A stretch of 64,000 nucleotides of DNA from Streptomyces sp. TLI_053 (GCF_900105395.1 NZ_LT629775.1:4796001-4860000), one strand, 5' to 3'. Shown: positions 9,570 through 17,451, numbered from the stretch's first letter. The notes: generated by a model from the sequence alone, not told the origin. A program made the numbers and translations.

Positions 9570-10724
9570 ATGAGCGGCAAGGACTACGTGGAGAAGGACT
9601 ACTACAAGGTCCTCGGCGTGCCGAAGGACGCCAGCGCCACAGAGATCAAGAAGACCTACCGCAAGCTGGCGCGCGAGTTCCACCCCGACGCCAACAAGGG
9701 CGACACCAAAGCCGAGGAGCGGTTCAAGGACATCTCCGAGGCGTACGACGTCCTCTCCGACGAGAAGCGCCGCAAGGAGTACGACGAGGCCCGCAGCCTC
9801 TTCGCCAACGGCGGCTTCCGGTCCGGCGGCCCCGGTGGCACCGGCAGCTACAGCTTCGACTTCGGCGACCTGTTCAACGGCAACCAGGGCGGCGGCGGCA
9901 GCGGCGGGATCGGCGACGTCTTCGGCGGGCTCTTCAACCGGGGCGGCCGGCAGGCCCAGCCGCGGCGCGGCTCCGACGTCGAGACCGAGGTGACGCTCTC
10001 CTTCGAGGAGGCCGTCGACGGTGCGACCGTCCCGCTGCGGATGACCAGTCAGGCCCCCTGCCGCCTCTGCAACGGCACCGGTGCCAAGTCCGGCACCACC
10101 CCGCGGGTCTGCCCGACCTGCGTCGGCTCCGGCACCGTGAGCCGGGGCCAGGGCGCCTTCGCGCTCTCCGAGCCCTGCCGCGACTGCCGCGGCCGCGGCA
10201 TGATCGTCGACGACCCGTGCACCGACTGCCACGGCAGCGGCCGGGCCAGCTCCGCCCGCACCATGCAGGTCCGGATCCCGGCCGGCGTCCAGGACGCCCA
10301 GCGGATCCGGCTCAAGGGCAAGGGCGCCCAGGGCGAGCGCGGCGGACAGCCGGGCGACCTCTACGTGACCGTGCACGTCGACCCGCACCCCGTCTTCGGG
10401 CGCAAGGGCGACAACCTGACCGTGACCGTCCCGGTCACCTTCCCCGAGGCCGCCCTCGGCGGCACCATCGAGGTGCCGACCCTGAACGGCCCGTCGGTGA
10501 AGCTCAAGCTGCCCCCGGGCAGTGCCAACGGCCTGACCCTGCGGGCCCGCGGCAAGGGCGCCACCCGCAAGGACGGCACCCGCGGCGACCTGCTGGTCAC
10601 CGTGGAGGTCGTGGTGCCCCAGACCGTCACCGGCGACGCGCTGACCGCACTGGAGCAGTACCGCGAGGCGACCGCCTCCGACGACCCACGAGCCGCCCTG
10701 TTCAGAGCGGCGAAGGGAGCGTGA
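9570..10724 (+). CDS. dnaJ: Molecular chaperone DnaJ (type I Hsp40)
   Basis: Stimulates DnaK ATP hydrolysis and delivers substrates. The J-domain occupies about residues 10-75 with the catalytic HPD at 38-40. A Gly/Phe-rich stretch follows (about 85-135), then four CxxCxGxG zinc repeats (CRLCNGTG, CPTCVGSG, CRDCRGRG, CTDCHGSG), then the C-terminal substrate-binding beta domains. The length of 384 residues is normal. ATG 9570 was preferred over GTG 9558 because GGGAGG at 9553-9558 overlaps the latter. Third gene of the heat-shock operon, followed after 7 bases by hspR. This is the DnaJ1 of the dnaK operon; streptomycetes usually have a second copy elsewhere. Confidence 0.97.
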   Translation: MSGKDYVEKDYYKVLGVPKDASATEIKKTYRKLAREFHPDANKGDTKAEERFKDISEAYDVLSDEKRRKEYDEARSLFANGGFRSGGPGGTGSYSFDFGDLFNGNQGGGGSGGIGDVFGGLFNRGGRQAQPRRGSDVETEVTLSFEEAVDGATVPLRMTSQAPCRLCNGTGAKSGTTPRVCPTCVGSGTVSRGQGAFALSEPCRDCRGRGMIVDDPCTDCHGSGRASSARTMQVRIPAGVQDAQRIRLKGKGAQGERGGQPGDLYVTVHVDPHPVFGRKGDNLTVTVPVTFPEAALGGTIEVPTLNGPSVKLKLPPGSANGLTLRARGKGATRKDGTRGDLLVTVEVVVPQTVTGDALTALEQYREATASDDPRAALFRAAKGA

Positions 10725-10731
10725 CGACCAG

Positions 10732-11244
10732 ATGATCCCCGACGAACCCATCGGACCCGGCCTCGGTGACGGCCTGCCCGGTGGCGGCGCCCGCCGCACC
10801 ACGCGGCGGAGCGCCCCGCAGCCCCAGTACGTGCTCACCGAGGAGACCCCGGTCTACGTGATCTCGGTGGCCGCCGAGCTCTCCGGTCTGCACCCGCAGA
10901 CCCTCCGCCAGTACGACCGGCTCGGCCTGGTCTGCCCCGACCGCACCGCCGGCCGGGGCCGCCGCTACTCCGCGCGCGACATCCAGCAGCTGCGCGAGGT
11001 CCAGCGGCTCTCCCAGGACGAGGGCATCAACCTGGCCGGCATCAAGCGGATCATCGAGCTGGAGAACCAGGTCACCGCCCTCCAGTCCCGCATCGCCGAA
11101 CTGGCCGACTCCCTGGAGGGCGCGGCCACCGCGCTCCAGCAGCGCGAGGCCACCATCCACGCCTCCTACCGCCGGGACCTCGTCCCCTACCAGCCGCCCA
11201 CCCCGCACTCCAGCGCCCTGGTCGTCTGGCGCCCCAAGCGCTGA
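10732..11244 (+). CDS. hspR: Heat-shock repressor HspR (MerR family)
   Basis: MerR-type autorepressor of the dnaK operon and, in Streptomyces, of clpB, acting with DnaK as co-repressor on HAIR inverted repeats. The core VYVISVAAELSGLHPQTLRQYDRLGLVCPDRTAGRGRRYSARDI begins at about residue 42 and is almost invariant. A coiled-coil helix follows (IKRIIELENQVTALQSRIAELADSLEG). About 30-40 residues rich in Gly and Arg precede the core; this is longer than in the commonest homologues, so an internal start near the core is possible, although the ATG at 10732 has GGGAGCG upstream. Matching operators are visible at dnaK (6838-6910) and clpB (18532-18552), closing the feedback loop. Confidence 0.96.
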   Translation: MIPDEPIGPGLGDGLPGGGARRTTRRSAPQPQYVLTEETPVYVISVAAELSGLHPQTLRQYDRLGLVCPDRTAGRGRRYSARDIQQLREVQRLSQDEGINLAGIKRIIELENQVTALQSRIAELADSLEGAATALQQREATIHASYRRDLVPYQPPTPHSSALVVWRPKR

Positions 11245-11267
11245 CGCCGTCCGCCCGTACGACGGCT

Positions 11268-11304
11268 GCCGCCGGTTTCCCCCTGGCCGGGGGGTGCCGG
11301 CGGC
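11268..11304 (+). terminator. Terminator of the heat-shock operon
   Basis: GCCGCCGG (11268-11275) pairs with CCGGCGGC (11297-11304), and an inner CCCCC/GGGGG extends the stem to a 5-base loop. It sits 24 bases after the hspR stop. No U-tract is present. Confidence 0.65.
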
Positions 11305-11439
11305 GCGGCGTTGGTGAGAGGGTGCTGAGGACCGGGCCGCGGTGCTCCACCGGCGCGGCCCGATCTGGCATGCTGCATCACGTTTCCTGCTTGGATACCT
11401 GGCAGTACTGGTAAGCACGGCCACGGCAAGGAGCCCCAG

Positions 11440-12450
11440 ATGAGTGGACGAGAGCAGCTCAGTGCCACCGCGGGCGGTACGGGCATCCTCTCCAAGGAGG
11501 CGCGTGCGCTGTACCTGGCCGTCATCGGCGAGAACGGCCGGATCGCGGAGGACGCGGAACTCCTCCGCGACTGCGCGGCCCGGGACGAACTGGTGGGCCT
11601 CGGCCTGCTCGTCCCCGACACCGACGAACCCGGGGTGCTCGTCGCGGTGGACCCCCAACAGCTGTCCGAGAGCCTCAGCGCCTCGTGGCAGCGCCAGGCC
11701 CTCGACCTGCTCACCCGCGCGTCCGCGCTCAACACCGACCTGCACGACCTCACGGCCGCCTACCACTCGCCGGAGCAGGCCGGCGGCACCATCGAGTACG
11801 TCCGCGGCAAGGTCCTGATCAACCAGCGGGTGCAGCAGATCGTCTCGAGCGCCACCGAGGAGATACTCGCGGCCCAGCCCGGCGGCCCGCGGCCGTCCGA
11901 GGCCCTGGCGGGCATCCTCGAACGGGACCTCGTGTCCCTGCGACTGGGCATCACGCTCAGAACGATCTACCACCCGAGCACCCGGTACCACGCCCCGACC
12001 AGGGAGTACGTGGCCGCCATCACCCACGCCGGCGGCCGGGTGCGGACGCTCGACGAGCCCTACACCCGACTGATCGTGATCGACCGCCGGATCGCGGTGA
12101 TCCCCGTCGCCGAGGACCTGAACCTCGCCGCGTTCATCCACGACCAGGCCGTCATCAGCTACCTGATCAGCGAGGTCTTCGAACGCAACTGGAGCCACGC
12201 GCTGGACTTCGACGGGGCCCGCGCCGTCCCGCAGCAGGTCGTCTCGGGGATGCGGCAGACGATCATCGACCTGATGCTGGAGGGCGTGAACCACCGGGTG
12301 ATCGCCCGGCGGCTGGGGATCAGCGAACGGACCCTCGCCCGCCACCTCGCCGAGATGCGCGACGAGCACAACGTCGAGTCGCTCTTCCAGCTCGGCTACG
12401 CGCTGGCCCGCACCACCAACGGCGAGGTCCTCCCCGAAGTCTTCGGGTGA
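11440..12450 (+). CDS. Orphan LuxR/TrmB-like regulator, copy A
   Basis: A 336-residue regulator of a family common in streptomycetes. The N-terminus (KEARALYLAVIGENGRI...) resembles a TrmB-like winged helix, followed by a helical linker and a middle phospholipase-D-like sensor segment (VQQIVSSATEEILAAQPGG ... TLRTIYHPSTRY ... RVRTLDEPYTRLIVIDRRIAVIPV). The C-terminus holds a LuxR-type helix-turn-helix (GVNHRVIARRLGISERTLARHLAEMRDEHNVESLFQLG). No receiver domain is present, so it is not a classical response regulator. The ATG at 11440 has AAGGAGCC upstream. It is convergent with a secreted peptide gene 21 bases away and is paralogous to two further regulators at 13.6-15.7 kb. A peptide or small-molecule ligand is plausible but not shown. 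Confidence 0.8.
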   Translation: MSGREQLSATAGGTGILSKEARALYLAVIGENGRIAEDAELLRDCAARDELVGLGLLVPDTDEPGVLVAVDPQQLSESLSASWQRQALDLLTRASALNTDLHDLTAAYHSPEQAGGTIEYVRGKVLINQRVQQIVSSATEEILAAQPGGPRPSEALAGILERDLVSLRLGITLRTIYHPSTRYHAPTREYVAAITHAGGRVRTLDEPYTRLIVIDRRIAVIPVAEDLNLAAFIHDQAVISYLISEVFERNWSHALDFDGARAVPQQVVSGMRQTIIDLMLEGVNHRVIARRLGISERTLARHLAEMRDEHNVESLFQLGYALARTTNGEVLPEVFG

Positions 12451-12471
12451 CCGGTCACCGACCCCGTCGGC

Positions 12472-12645
12472 TCAGTTCCAGATGGTGTCCGTCGCCAGGG
12501 CGACGGTCCTGTGCGCCGCGGCCTCGTCACCCACGCGGACGTTCCAGATCGTGTCGTCCCCCGGGACGACAGCACTGACAAGAAGCCCCGCGCCGACGAC
12601 AAGTGGGACCAGGACAAACCGAACCACCCGACGTATACGAGACAT
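12472..12645 (-). CDS. Small secreted peptide with two DTIWN motifs
   Basis: A 57-residue ORF with an N-terminal signal sequence: MSRIRR, then a hydrophobic run (VVRFVLVPLVVGAGLLVSAVV) and a small-residue region before PGDD. The predicted mature part is about 28 residues and contains the pentapeptide DTIWN twice: at 31-35 soon after the likely cleavage point, and as the last five residues before the stop. The two copies use slightly different codons, so selection on the peptide is likely. A strong ribosome site AGGAGAGG lies 7-9 bases before the ATG at 12645. It is convergent with regulator A. I do not recognise the family. A signalling peptide sensed by one of the neighbouring regulators is a reasonable hypothesis; a cell-wall or lantibiotic-type role is not supported. 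Confidence 0.68.
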   Translation of the reverse strand: MSRIRRVVRFVLVPLVVGAGLLVSAVVPGDDTIWNVRVGDEAAAHRTVALATDTIWN

Positions 12646-12997
12646 GATGTCCCCTCTCCTGGCAGGGCTAATTCCGGGTATCCAGCCCACTGTTTAGAAC
12701 AACGTGCCACATAATGCCGCACAGACGCGTGCGAAGGCCAGGGGGACGGAACGCACAGTGCGTCATCTCTCTGCCAGTCATCGAGATGACACCGCGGTTC
12801 TGTGGACGGTGATGACGGTCGACAGAGACGATCAGTGCACTCCCCAGAGGGGGCGACCAGGAAGAACGTGGGGACAACAAAGCTATACATGAGCACGACA
12901 AGATAGTTTTGACGGCAACGAATGCGCAGCAGCATTCCGATAGGCACCACCCAACGGGGCGAATCCGGCCTGGTTGGCATCTATCCCCGGAGTCATC
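12646..12997. promoter_or_regulatory. Divergent control region between peptide gene and deoxyribosyltransferase-like gene
   Basis: This 352-bp gap has visibly lower GC than its surroundings and no convincing gene. It contains a perfect 11-bp palindrome CGCACAGTGCG (12751-12761), an inverted repeat GTCATCTC-N13-GAGATGAC (12761-12789), and short AT-rich stretches near 12690-12715 and 12890-12925 suitable for promoters on both strands. Confidence 0.55.
12761..12789. promoter_or_regulatory. Inverted repeat, candidate operator
   Basis: GTCATCTC (12761-12768) and GAGATGAC (12782-12789) are perfect 8-bp inverted arms with centres 21 bp apart, that is two helical turns on the same face. This suits a dimeric regulator. 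It lies about 115 bp upstream of the peptide start and 210 bp upstream of the divergent gene. Confidence 0.5.
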
Positions 12998-13624
12998 ATG
13001 ACTGAGCCCTACCTGCGTCACCACGACAGCCAGGCCCCCGAGGGCCGGCGTGCACGAGTCTTCCTGGCCGCGCCGCTGATGCGGTTGACCGGGCCGGCGG
13101 ACAGTGTGGTGACTCTCGCCAGCCGGACGCGGCTGACGACCCTGCGCACCACCCTTCTCCGCAGTGGCGCCGCCGTCTACAGCGCCCACCACAGCGATGC
13201 CTGGACCGTCGCCGGGCGCGCCCCCGAGCCGCGGGTGCCGTCGGACTTCCGCGCACTGCAGTCCGCGGACCTGGTCTTCGCCTACGTCGGCGCGCCGCTC
13301 TCCGCCGGCGTCAGCCTGGAGCTGGGCTGGGCGTCCGCGCTGCGCAAGCCGATCGTCCTGCTGGTGGACGAGGCCATCACCCACAACCCGCTGATCGCCA
13401 CCATCGAGCAGGTCGCCCCCGTCCTGCCGCTGGTCTTCGACGACACCTGGTCCCAGGAGGCGCTCCACCACACCGTGGAGACCGCCCTCGACTGGGCCGG
13501 CATGGCGCTCTCCCTGCGCGAGGGCTTCTGGACCGCCCCCGGCGAGCAGTTCACCGTCCCCCGGCAGCAGCCCCCGGCCGTCGGCCCGACCGGCTACTGG
13601 CCCACCGGCGCGGCCACCGGCTGA
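12998..13624 (+). CDS. Nucleoside 2-deoxyribosyltransferase-like protein
   Basis: A 208-residue protein with the nucleoside 2-deoxyribosyltransferase fold: RVFLAAPLMR at the N-terminus (first strand and loop), DFRALQSADLVFAYVGAP (second strand) and GVSLELGWASALRKPIVLLVDE, where the Glu of SLELGWA corresponds to the catalytic glutamate of this family. Characterised members exchange or hydrolyse the N-glycosidic bond of (deoxy)nucleosides; related proteins act on nucleotides in signalling and defence systems. The ATG at 12998 has CCCGGAG upstream. The C-terminal 30 residues are Pro/Gly-rich and probably disordered. It sits between a peptide gene and three paralogous regulators, so a signalling role is possible, but its substrate cannot be read from sequence. 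Confidence 0.75.
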   Translation: MTEPYLRHHDSQAPEGRRARVFLAAPLMRLTGPADSVVTLASRTRLTTLRTTLLRSGAAVYSAHHSDAWTVAGRAPEPRVPSDFRALQSADLVFAYVGAPLSAGVSLELGWASALRKPIVLLVDEAITHNPLIATIEQVAPVLPLVFDDTWSQEALHHTVETALDWAGMALSLREGFWTAPGEQFTVPRQQPPAVGPTGYWPTGAATG

Positions 13625-13631
13625 TCGCGGG

Positions 13632-14651
13632 TCAGCCACCGGGTTCCCCCGCCCGGGCTCCGCGCATCTGCCAGCCGAGCTGGAACAGCGTCTCCGCGTC
13701 GTACATCTCCCGGAGCCGGGAGATGTGGGCGGCCACGGTCCGCTCGCTCAGTCCCAGCCGTACGGCGATCGTCCGCTGGGTCAGTCCCTGGGCGAGCAGC
13801 CGGCCGACCTGCTCGTGCACCGCGGAATCGGCCGTACCGGCGGCCAGCGCCGCCCAGTTGACGCCTTCGGCGTGGTGCCAGTGCTGCTCGAAGGTGTCCA
13901 CCAGGAACGCCACCACGGCCGGATCGGTCACCAGCACGGCCTTCGTCCCGTCCGCGCCCTTCGGCAGCACCGCCACCGAACGGTCGAAGATCACCAGGCG
14001 GCTGAAGTCGGCGGCCAGCGTCCGGATCGAGCAGCCGAGCCGCGTGACCTCCGCGGCGTAGTCGACCATGGCCGGGTCGAGCCTGGCCGGCGGCTGGTGG
14101 ATCGTCCGGACGCTGCCACCCCTGCGCAGGTAGGCACTGGTGTGGTGGAGCATGTCCGCGACGACGCCGGCCGGACGGGCGCCTCCCGGCTGCATGGTCA
14201 TGGACTCGTGCGGGTACTCCCGCGCGAGGCAGGTCAGCAGCGTGCGGATCTCCGGCACACCCTCGACGTGCTCCACACCACCCGTCACATCGAGGTGGCG
14301 CGAGGTGCGTTCGTAGGCCCGGACGAGTTCGTCCAGGCGGTCCGGCAGCCGCTCGGACTGCTGGAGCAGCCTGACCCCCTCCGCCCGCAGGTCCGCCGCC
14401 ACCTGGTCGGCGAGCGCCCGCGGGCTCACGGCCACGTACGACGAGTCCAGGGCGTGCGGCACCAGCAGGCCGAGGCGGATCAGCGCCGCCAGCGCGGCCC
14501 GGTCCGCCGGGGCCACCTCGGCGGCCCCGATCCGGCCGCCCCGGCCCAGCACCCCGAGGTAGAGCTCCCGGGCGGCCTCGTCCGGCAGTGCCGCGTCCAG
14601 CACCTCCGAGGTCCTGGGGACGGCCGCGGCCGACGGGTCATCCGTCGTCAC
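13632..14651 (-). CDS. Orphan LuxR/TrmB-like regulator, copy B
   Basis: A 339-residue paralogue of regulators A and C with the same order: an N-terminal segment LPDEAARELYLGVLGRGGRI, a helical linker (LLQQSERLPDRLDELVRAYERT), a sensor region with GGSVRTIHQPPARL and CSIRTLAADFSRLVIFDRSVAVLPKG, and a C-terminal HTH (GLTQRTIAVRLGLSERTVAA and onward to LFQLGWQMRG). The HTH is nearly the same as in copy C, so both may bind the same DNA. The start overlaps the end of copy C by 14 bases, indicating translational coupling. It is convergent with the deoxyribosyltransferase-like gene with only 7 bases between stops. The inducing signal is unknown. Confidence 0.8.
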   Translation of the reverse strand: MTTDDPSAAAVPRTSEVLDAALPDEAARELYLGVLGRGGRIGAAEVAPADRAALAALIRLGLLVPHALDSSYVAVSPRALADQVAADLRAEGVRLLQQSERLPDRLDELVRAYERTSRHLDVTGGVEHVEGVPEIRTLLTCLAREYPHESMTMQPGGARPAGVVADMLHHTSAYLRRGGSVRTIHQPPARLDPAMVDYAAEVTRLGCSIRTLAADFSRLVIFDRSVAVLPKGADGTKAVLVTDPAVVAFLVDTFEQHWHHAEGVNWAALAAGTADSAVHEQVGRLLAQGLTQRTIAVRLGLSERTVAAHISRLREMYDAETLFQLGWQMRGARAGEPGG

Positions 14652-15666
14652 GGCCGCCCCGCATCAGCCAGCCGAGCTGGAACAGGGTCTGGGCCCCGTA
14701 GCGGTCGCGCAGTCGGGAGATGTGGGCGGCGACCGTCCGCTCGCTGAGGCCGAGGCGGGTGGCGACGGCGCGTTGGGTGAGGCCGCGGGCGAGGAGGCGG
14801 CCGACGCGTTCGGGAGCGCTGTGGGCGTCGCCCCGGCCGGGCGCGGTGGAACGGCCGATGGCGTCGGCGCGGCACCAGTCGCGTTCGAAGGCGTTCACGA
14901 TGAACGCGATCGCGGCCGGGTCGGTGATGAACGCGGCGGTGCTGTGGTCCTCCGAGGCGGAGATCACGGCGACCGAGCGGTCGAAGATCATCAGCCGCTG
15001 GATGGGCTCGTCCAGGATCCGGATCAGCGAGCCGCGCCGGGTGACCTCCTCGGCGTAGGCGAGGGCGGGCGGTTCGGACATCGCGACCGGCTGGTAGATG
15101 GTGCGCAGCGAGCAGCCGCGCCGGAGCAGTTGGACGTCCTGCTGGATCGCGATCTTGAGCGCGTCGGCCGGGCGGGGCCCCGGCTGGACGGTGAGGACCT
15201 CGGTGCGGCAGTCGGAGACCAGCTGCGAGATCCGGTGCCGGATGTGGATGTGGCCCTCGATGTGGACGGCGCCGCCGGAGCGCTCGGGCGGGCGGGGCAT
15301 CGCGTCGTAGGCGCGGGTGAGGGCGTCCAGGGTGCCGGGGAGGTTCTCCGCGCGGACCAGGAGCCGGGTGGCCTCGCTGCGGAGTTCGGCGCCGAGCCGG
15401 TCACTGACCGAGCGGGGGCTGACGGCGGTGTAGCAGGCGTCCATCGGGTTGGGCATCAGCAGGCCGATGGAGACCAGCCGGCGGACGGCCTCCCGGTCGG
15501 CCTCGGGGACGTCGGCGACGCGGACGCGGCCGCCGTCGGCGAGGATCGCGAGGTAGAGGCCGCGGGCGGTCTCGTCGGGTTCGCCGACGGCCGCGGCGGT
15601 CGCGCCCTCGTCGTCGGGGACGCCGCCCGGGGCGTGCTCCGGATCCACCGTCGCTCCGAACGTCAC
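14638..15666 (-). CDS. Orphan LuxR/TrmB-like regulator, copy C
   Basis: First gene of the two-gene regulator operon; 342 residues. It shares the architecture of copies A and B: ETARGLYLAILADGGRV, then GLLMPNPMDACYTAVSPRSVSDRL, a linker, CSLRTIYQPVAM, a sensor strand region (SLIRILDEPIQRLMIFDRSVAVIS) and the HTH (GLTQRAVATRLGLSERTVAA onward to LFQLGWLMRG). The GTG at 15666 was chosen because GGGAGCG lies 7 bases upstream; an in-frame extension to 15786 is low-complexity and lacks a ribosome site. A 7-bp inverted repeat at 15926-15943 upstream may be its operator. Confidence 0.8.
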   Translation of the reverse strand: MTFGATVDPEHAPGGVPDDEGATAAAVGEPDETARGLYLAILADGGRVRVADVPEADREAVRRLVSIGLLMPNPMDACYTAVSPRSVSDRLGAELRSEATRLLVRAENLPGTLDALTRAYDAMPRPPERSGGAVHIEGHIHIRHRISQLVSDCRTEVLTVQPGPRPADALKIAIQQDVQLLRRGCSLRTIYQPVAMSEPPALAYAEEVTRRGSLIRILDEPIQRLMIFDRSVAVISASEDHSTAAFITDPAAIAFIVNAFERDWCRADAIGRSTAPGRGDAHSAPERVGRLLARGLTQRAVATRLGLSERTVAAHISRLRDRYGAQTLFQLGWLMRGGRDDG

Positions 15667-16272
15667 GTCGAACGCTCCCTGCCGGGTTCTCTCGGGGGTG
15701 TGGGGGCCTCCGCGCGCCGCACGGTGCCCGGCGGCCCTCACGGTACTGGGGACCGACGGGCCCCCGGACCCCGGGTGCCGTCGCACACGGGTCCGGGGAG
15801 CCGTCGGTCCACGCCGCGGTCCCGGCGCTTCCGGCGAGGCGGAGCAGCAACGCCTCGCCGGCTCCGGTCCCGGGGGCCATCACCACACATGGCGTCCCGG
15901 CCGGCGCTCTTCCCCCCGATATGCAGGCACGTGCGGACGTGCCGGTCGCATCCAGTATTGAAGAGCAAGTCACCGTCATCGGGCTGCGGTTGCCCGGACG
16001 ACCTGGCGTGGCTCCACCCTCACAGCGTGACGGCCGGTGAACAAGTGCCGCCCTGCTGCATGTTCTCGCAATTGCAGAAACCTGCAGCACCGGGACGGCC
16101 CGGACCGCCGCGCGCCGCTGCCGGTTCCTGCGAAAGACCAGGTCAGGGCGATGCGATGGAAGTTTTCCGACCGTCCGTCCGGTCGGTGGCGGACGCCCGG
16201 AATCCGGAAAACCGGACGCCGGGGCCCACCGCGGCGGTGCCACGGCTCCGCCGGCGCCGGTCCGGGCGGGCC
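15667..16272. promoter_or_regulatory. 606-bp intergenic region upstream of the regulator operon
   Basis: No gene is supported here. Features seen: an inverted repeat GGCACGT-N4-ACGTGCC (15926-15943), a locally AT-richer stretch at 15950-15975 and 16060-16090 that could hold promoters, and a small hairpin TCCGG-AAAA-CCGGA (16203-16216) a little past the stop of the TDT transporter on the minus strand, possibly its terminator. Conserved small peptides resembling the 12.5-kb peptide were looked for by eye and not found. Confidence 0.45.
15926..15943. promoter_or_regulatory. Inverted repeat upstream of regulators C-B, candidate operator
   Basis: GGCACGT (15926-15932) and ACGTGCC (15937-15943) are perfect 7-bp arms around 4 bases, about 260 bp upstream of the regulator C start. 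A single ACGTGCC half also occurs at 12702-12708 upstream of the peptide gene. Regulatory meaning is inferred. Confidence 0.4.
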
Positions 16273-17397
16273 TCAGCGGGCCAGCAGCCGTCCGCCGGCC
16301 AGCGCGGCGGCCGTGCCGCCGGCCGCGAGCGCCCAGCCCGCCAGCAGCAGCGCGAACAGGCCGACGGCGAGCCCGGTGAACCCGGCGAAGCCGGTGTGCC
16401 GGGCCAGCGCGGCCGCCCCGGTGACACAGGTGCCGACCGGGAAGGTGAACGCCCACCAGGTCATCCCGAAGCCCATCCCGGCCCGCCGGGCGCGCAGATT
16501 GGCGGCGAGGGCGAGCAGCAGCCACAGCATCGCGACACCGAGCACGGCCACGCCGTACAGCTCGGCGAGCGGAAGCGCGACCGGGGCGAGCCCGGGGAGG
16601 ACCGGGCCGGCGGCGTCGGCCAGCTGGTGCACGGCGGTGGTCGACTGGCCGAGCGGGCCGAGCACCAGGAACAGGGTCGGGGTGAGCGCCAGGGCGGACA
16701 GCTTGCTGTGCACCAGGCCGGTGAGCACCACCGGCAGCAGGGCCAGGGTGGCCAGCAGGCCGACCCCGAACAGCGCCGCGCAGCCGTACAGCAGGGCCTC
16801 CCGGGCACCGCCGGCGGGCAGGTGCGGGACGAGCGCCGGACCGGCGGCGGAGGCGACCAGCGGGGCGACCACGGGCAGCAGCCAGGTCGGGTTGGCGCCG
16901 AGCGGGGAGACCCGGTGCCGGGTGATCATCAGATAGGGGATGCCGACCGCGACGGCCAGCGCGTACAGCGTGCCCGCCGTCCACAGCACCAGGTCGATCG
17001 CGACGGCCGGGCCGGTGCCGAGGACCCGGGAGCCGACGGTCAGGGTGCCGAGGCCGACCGAGAGCAGCGCCATCGGCGGACAGCCGTAGAAGACGGCGGT
17101 GGCCGGGTTCTCCAGCAGGTGCTCCCGGGCGGCCTCCCGGTGCCGGGTCAGGTGGACCGCGCGGGCGGCGCCGAGCACCAGCAGGGCGGCCAGTCCGAGC
17201 GCCCAGGCCACCTCGGCGAACCCCAGCAGGCCGGGCCACCGGACCGGGAGGGCCGCCGCGCCGTTCGCCACGATCGCGGTCCCCATGACCACCGCGTACC
17301 AGTTCGGGGTGAGCTGGGAGAGGTCGAGGCGGCGGGCCCGGGCGGCGAGACGGGCCCGGGCGGACAACGGGGGAGCGGCGCTGAGCAGGGTGACCAT
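16273..17397 (-). CDS. TDT-family (TehA/Mae1-like) transporter
   Basis: A 374-residue membrane protein of the tellurite-resistance/dicarboxylate transporter family, with about ten hydrophobic helices. After a short cytoplasmic N-terminus the first helix block contains LTPNWYAVVMGTAIVANGAAAL, the typical TDT opening (N-W-Y/F-x-x-V-M-G-T). Other family-like positions are YGCPPMALLSVGLGTLT and GMGFGMTWWAFTFPVGTCVTGAAAL (the W-W-x-x-x-F-P motif). Known members move malate, sulfite or tellurite-related anions; the substrate here is not assignable. It is divergent from a LysR regulator with 71 bp between the starts, so that regulator probably controls it. Confidence 0.85.
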   Translation of the reverse strand: MVTLLSAAPPLSARARLAARARRLDLSQLTPNWYAVVMGTAIVANGAAALPVRWPGLLGFAEVAWALGLAALLVLGAARAVHLTRHREAAREHLLENPATAVFYGCPPMALLSVGLGTLTVGSRVLGTGPAVAIDLVLWTAGTLYALAVAVGIPYLMITRHRVSPLGANPTWLLPVVAPLVASAAGPALVPHLPAGGAREALLYGCAALFGVGLLATLALLPVVLTGLVHSKLSALALTPTLFLVLGPLGQSTTAVHQLADAAGPVLPGLAPVALPLAELYGVAVLGVAMLWLLLALAANLRARRAGMGFGMTWWAFTFPVGTCVTGAAALARHTGFAGFTGLAVGLFALLLAGWALAAGGTAAALAGGRLLAR

Positions 17398-17451
17398 GGC
17401 ATCAACCGTGCTCCGGGAGGACGGCCGCCGGTAGCGCCGCCCGCTCTATGA

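Noticed and set aside
12998..13624. Toxin or defence island with the deoxyribosyltransferase-like gene
   Set aside because: No SLOG, cyclase, TIR or nuclease genes are adjacent; the fold alone does not support a defence call.
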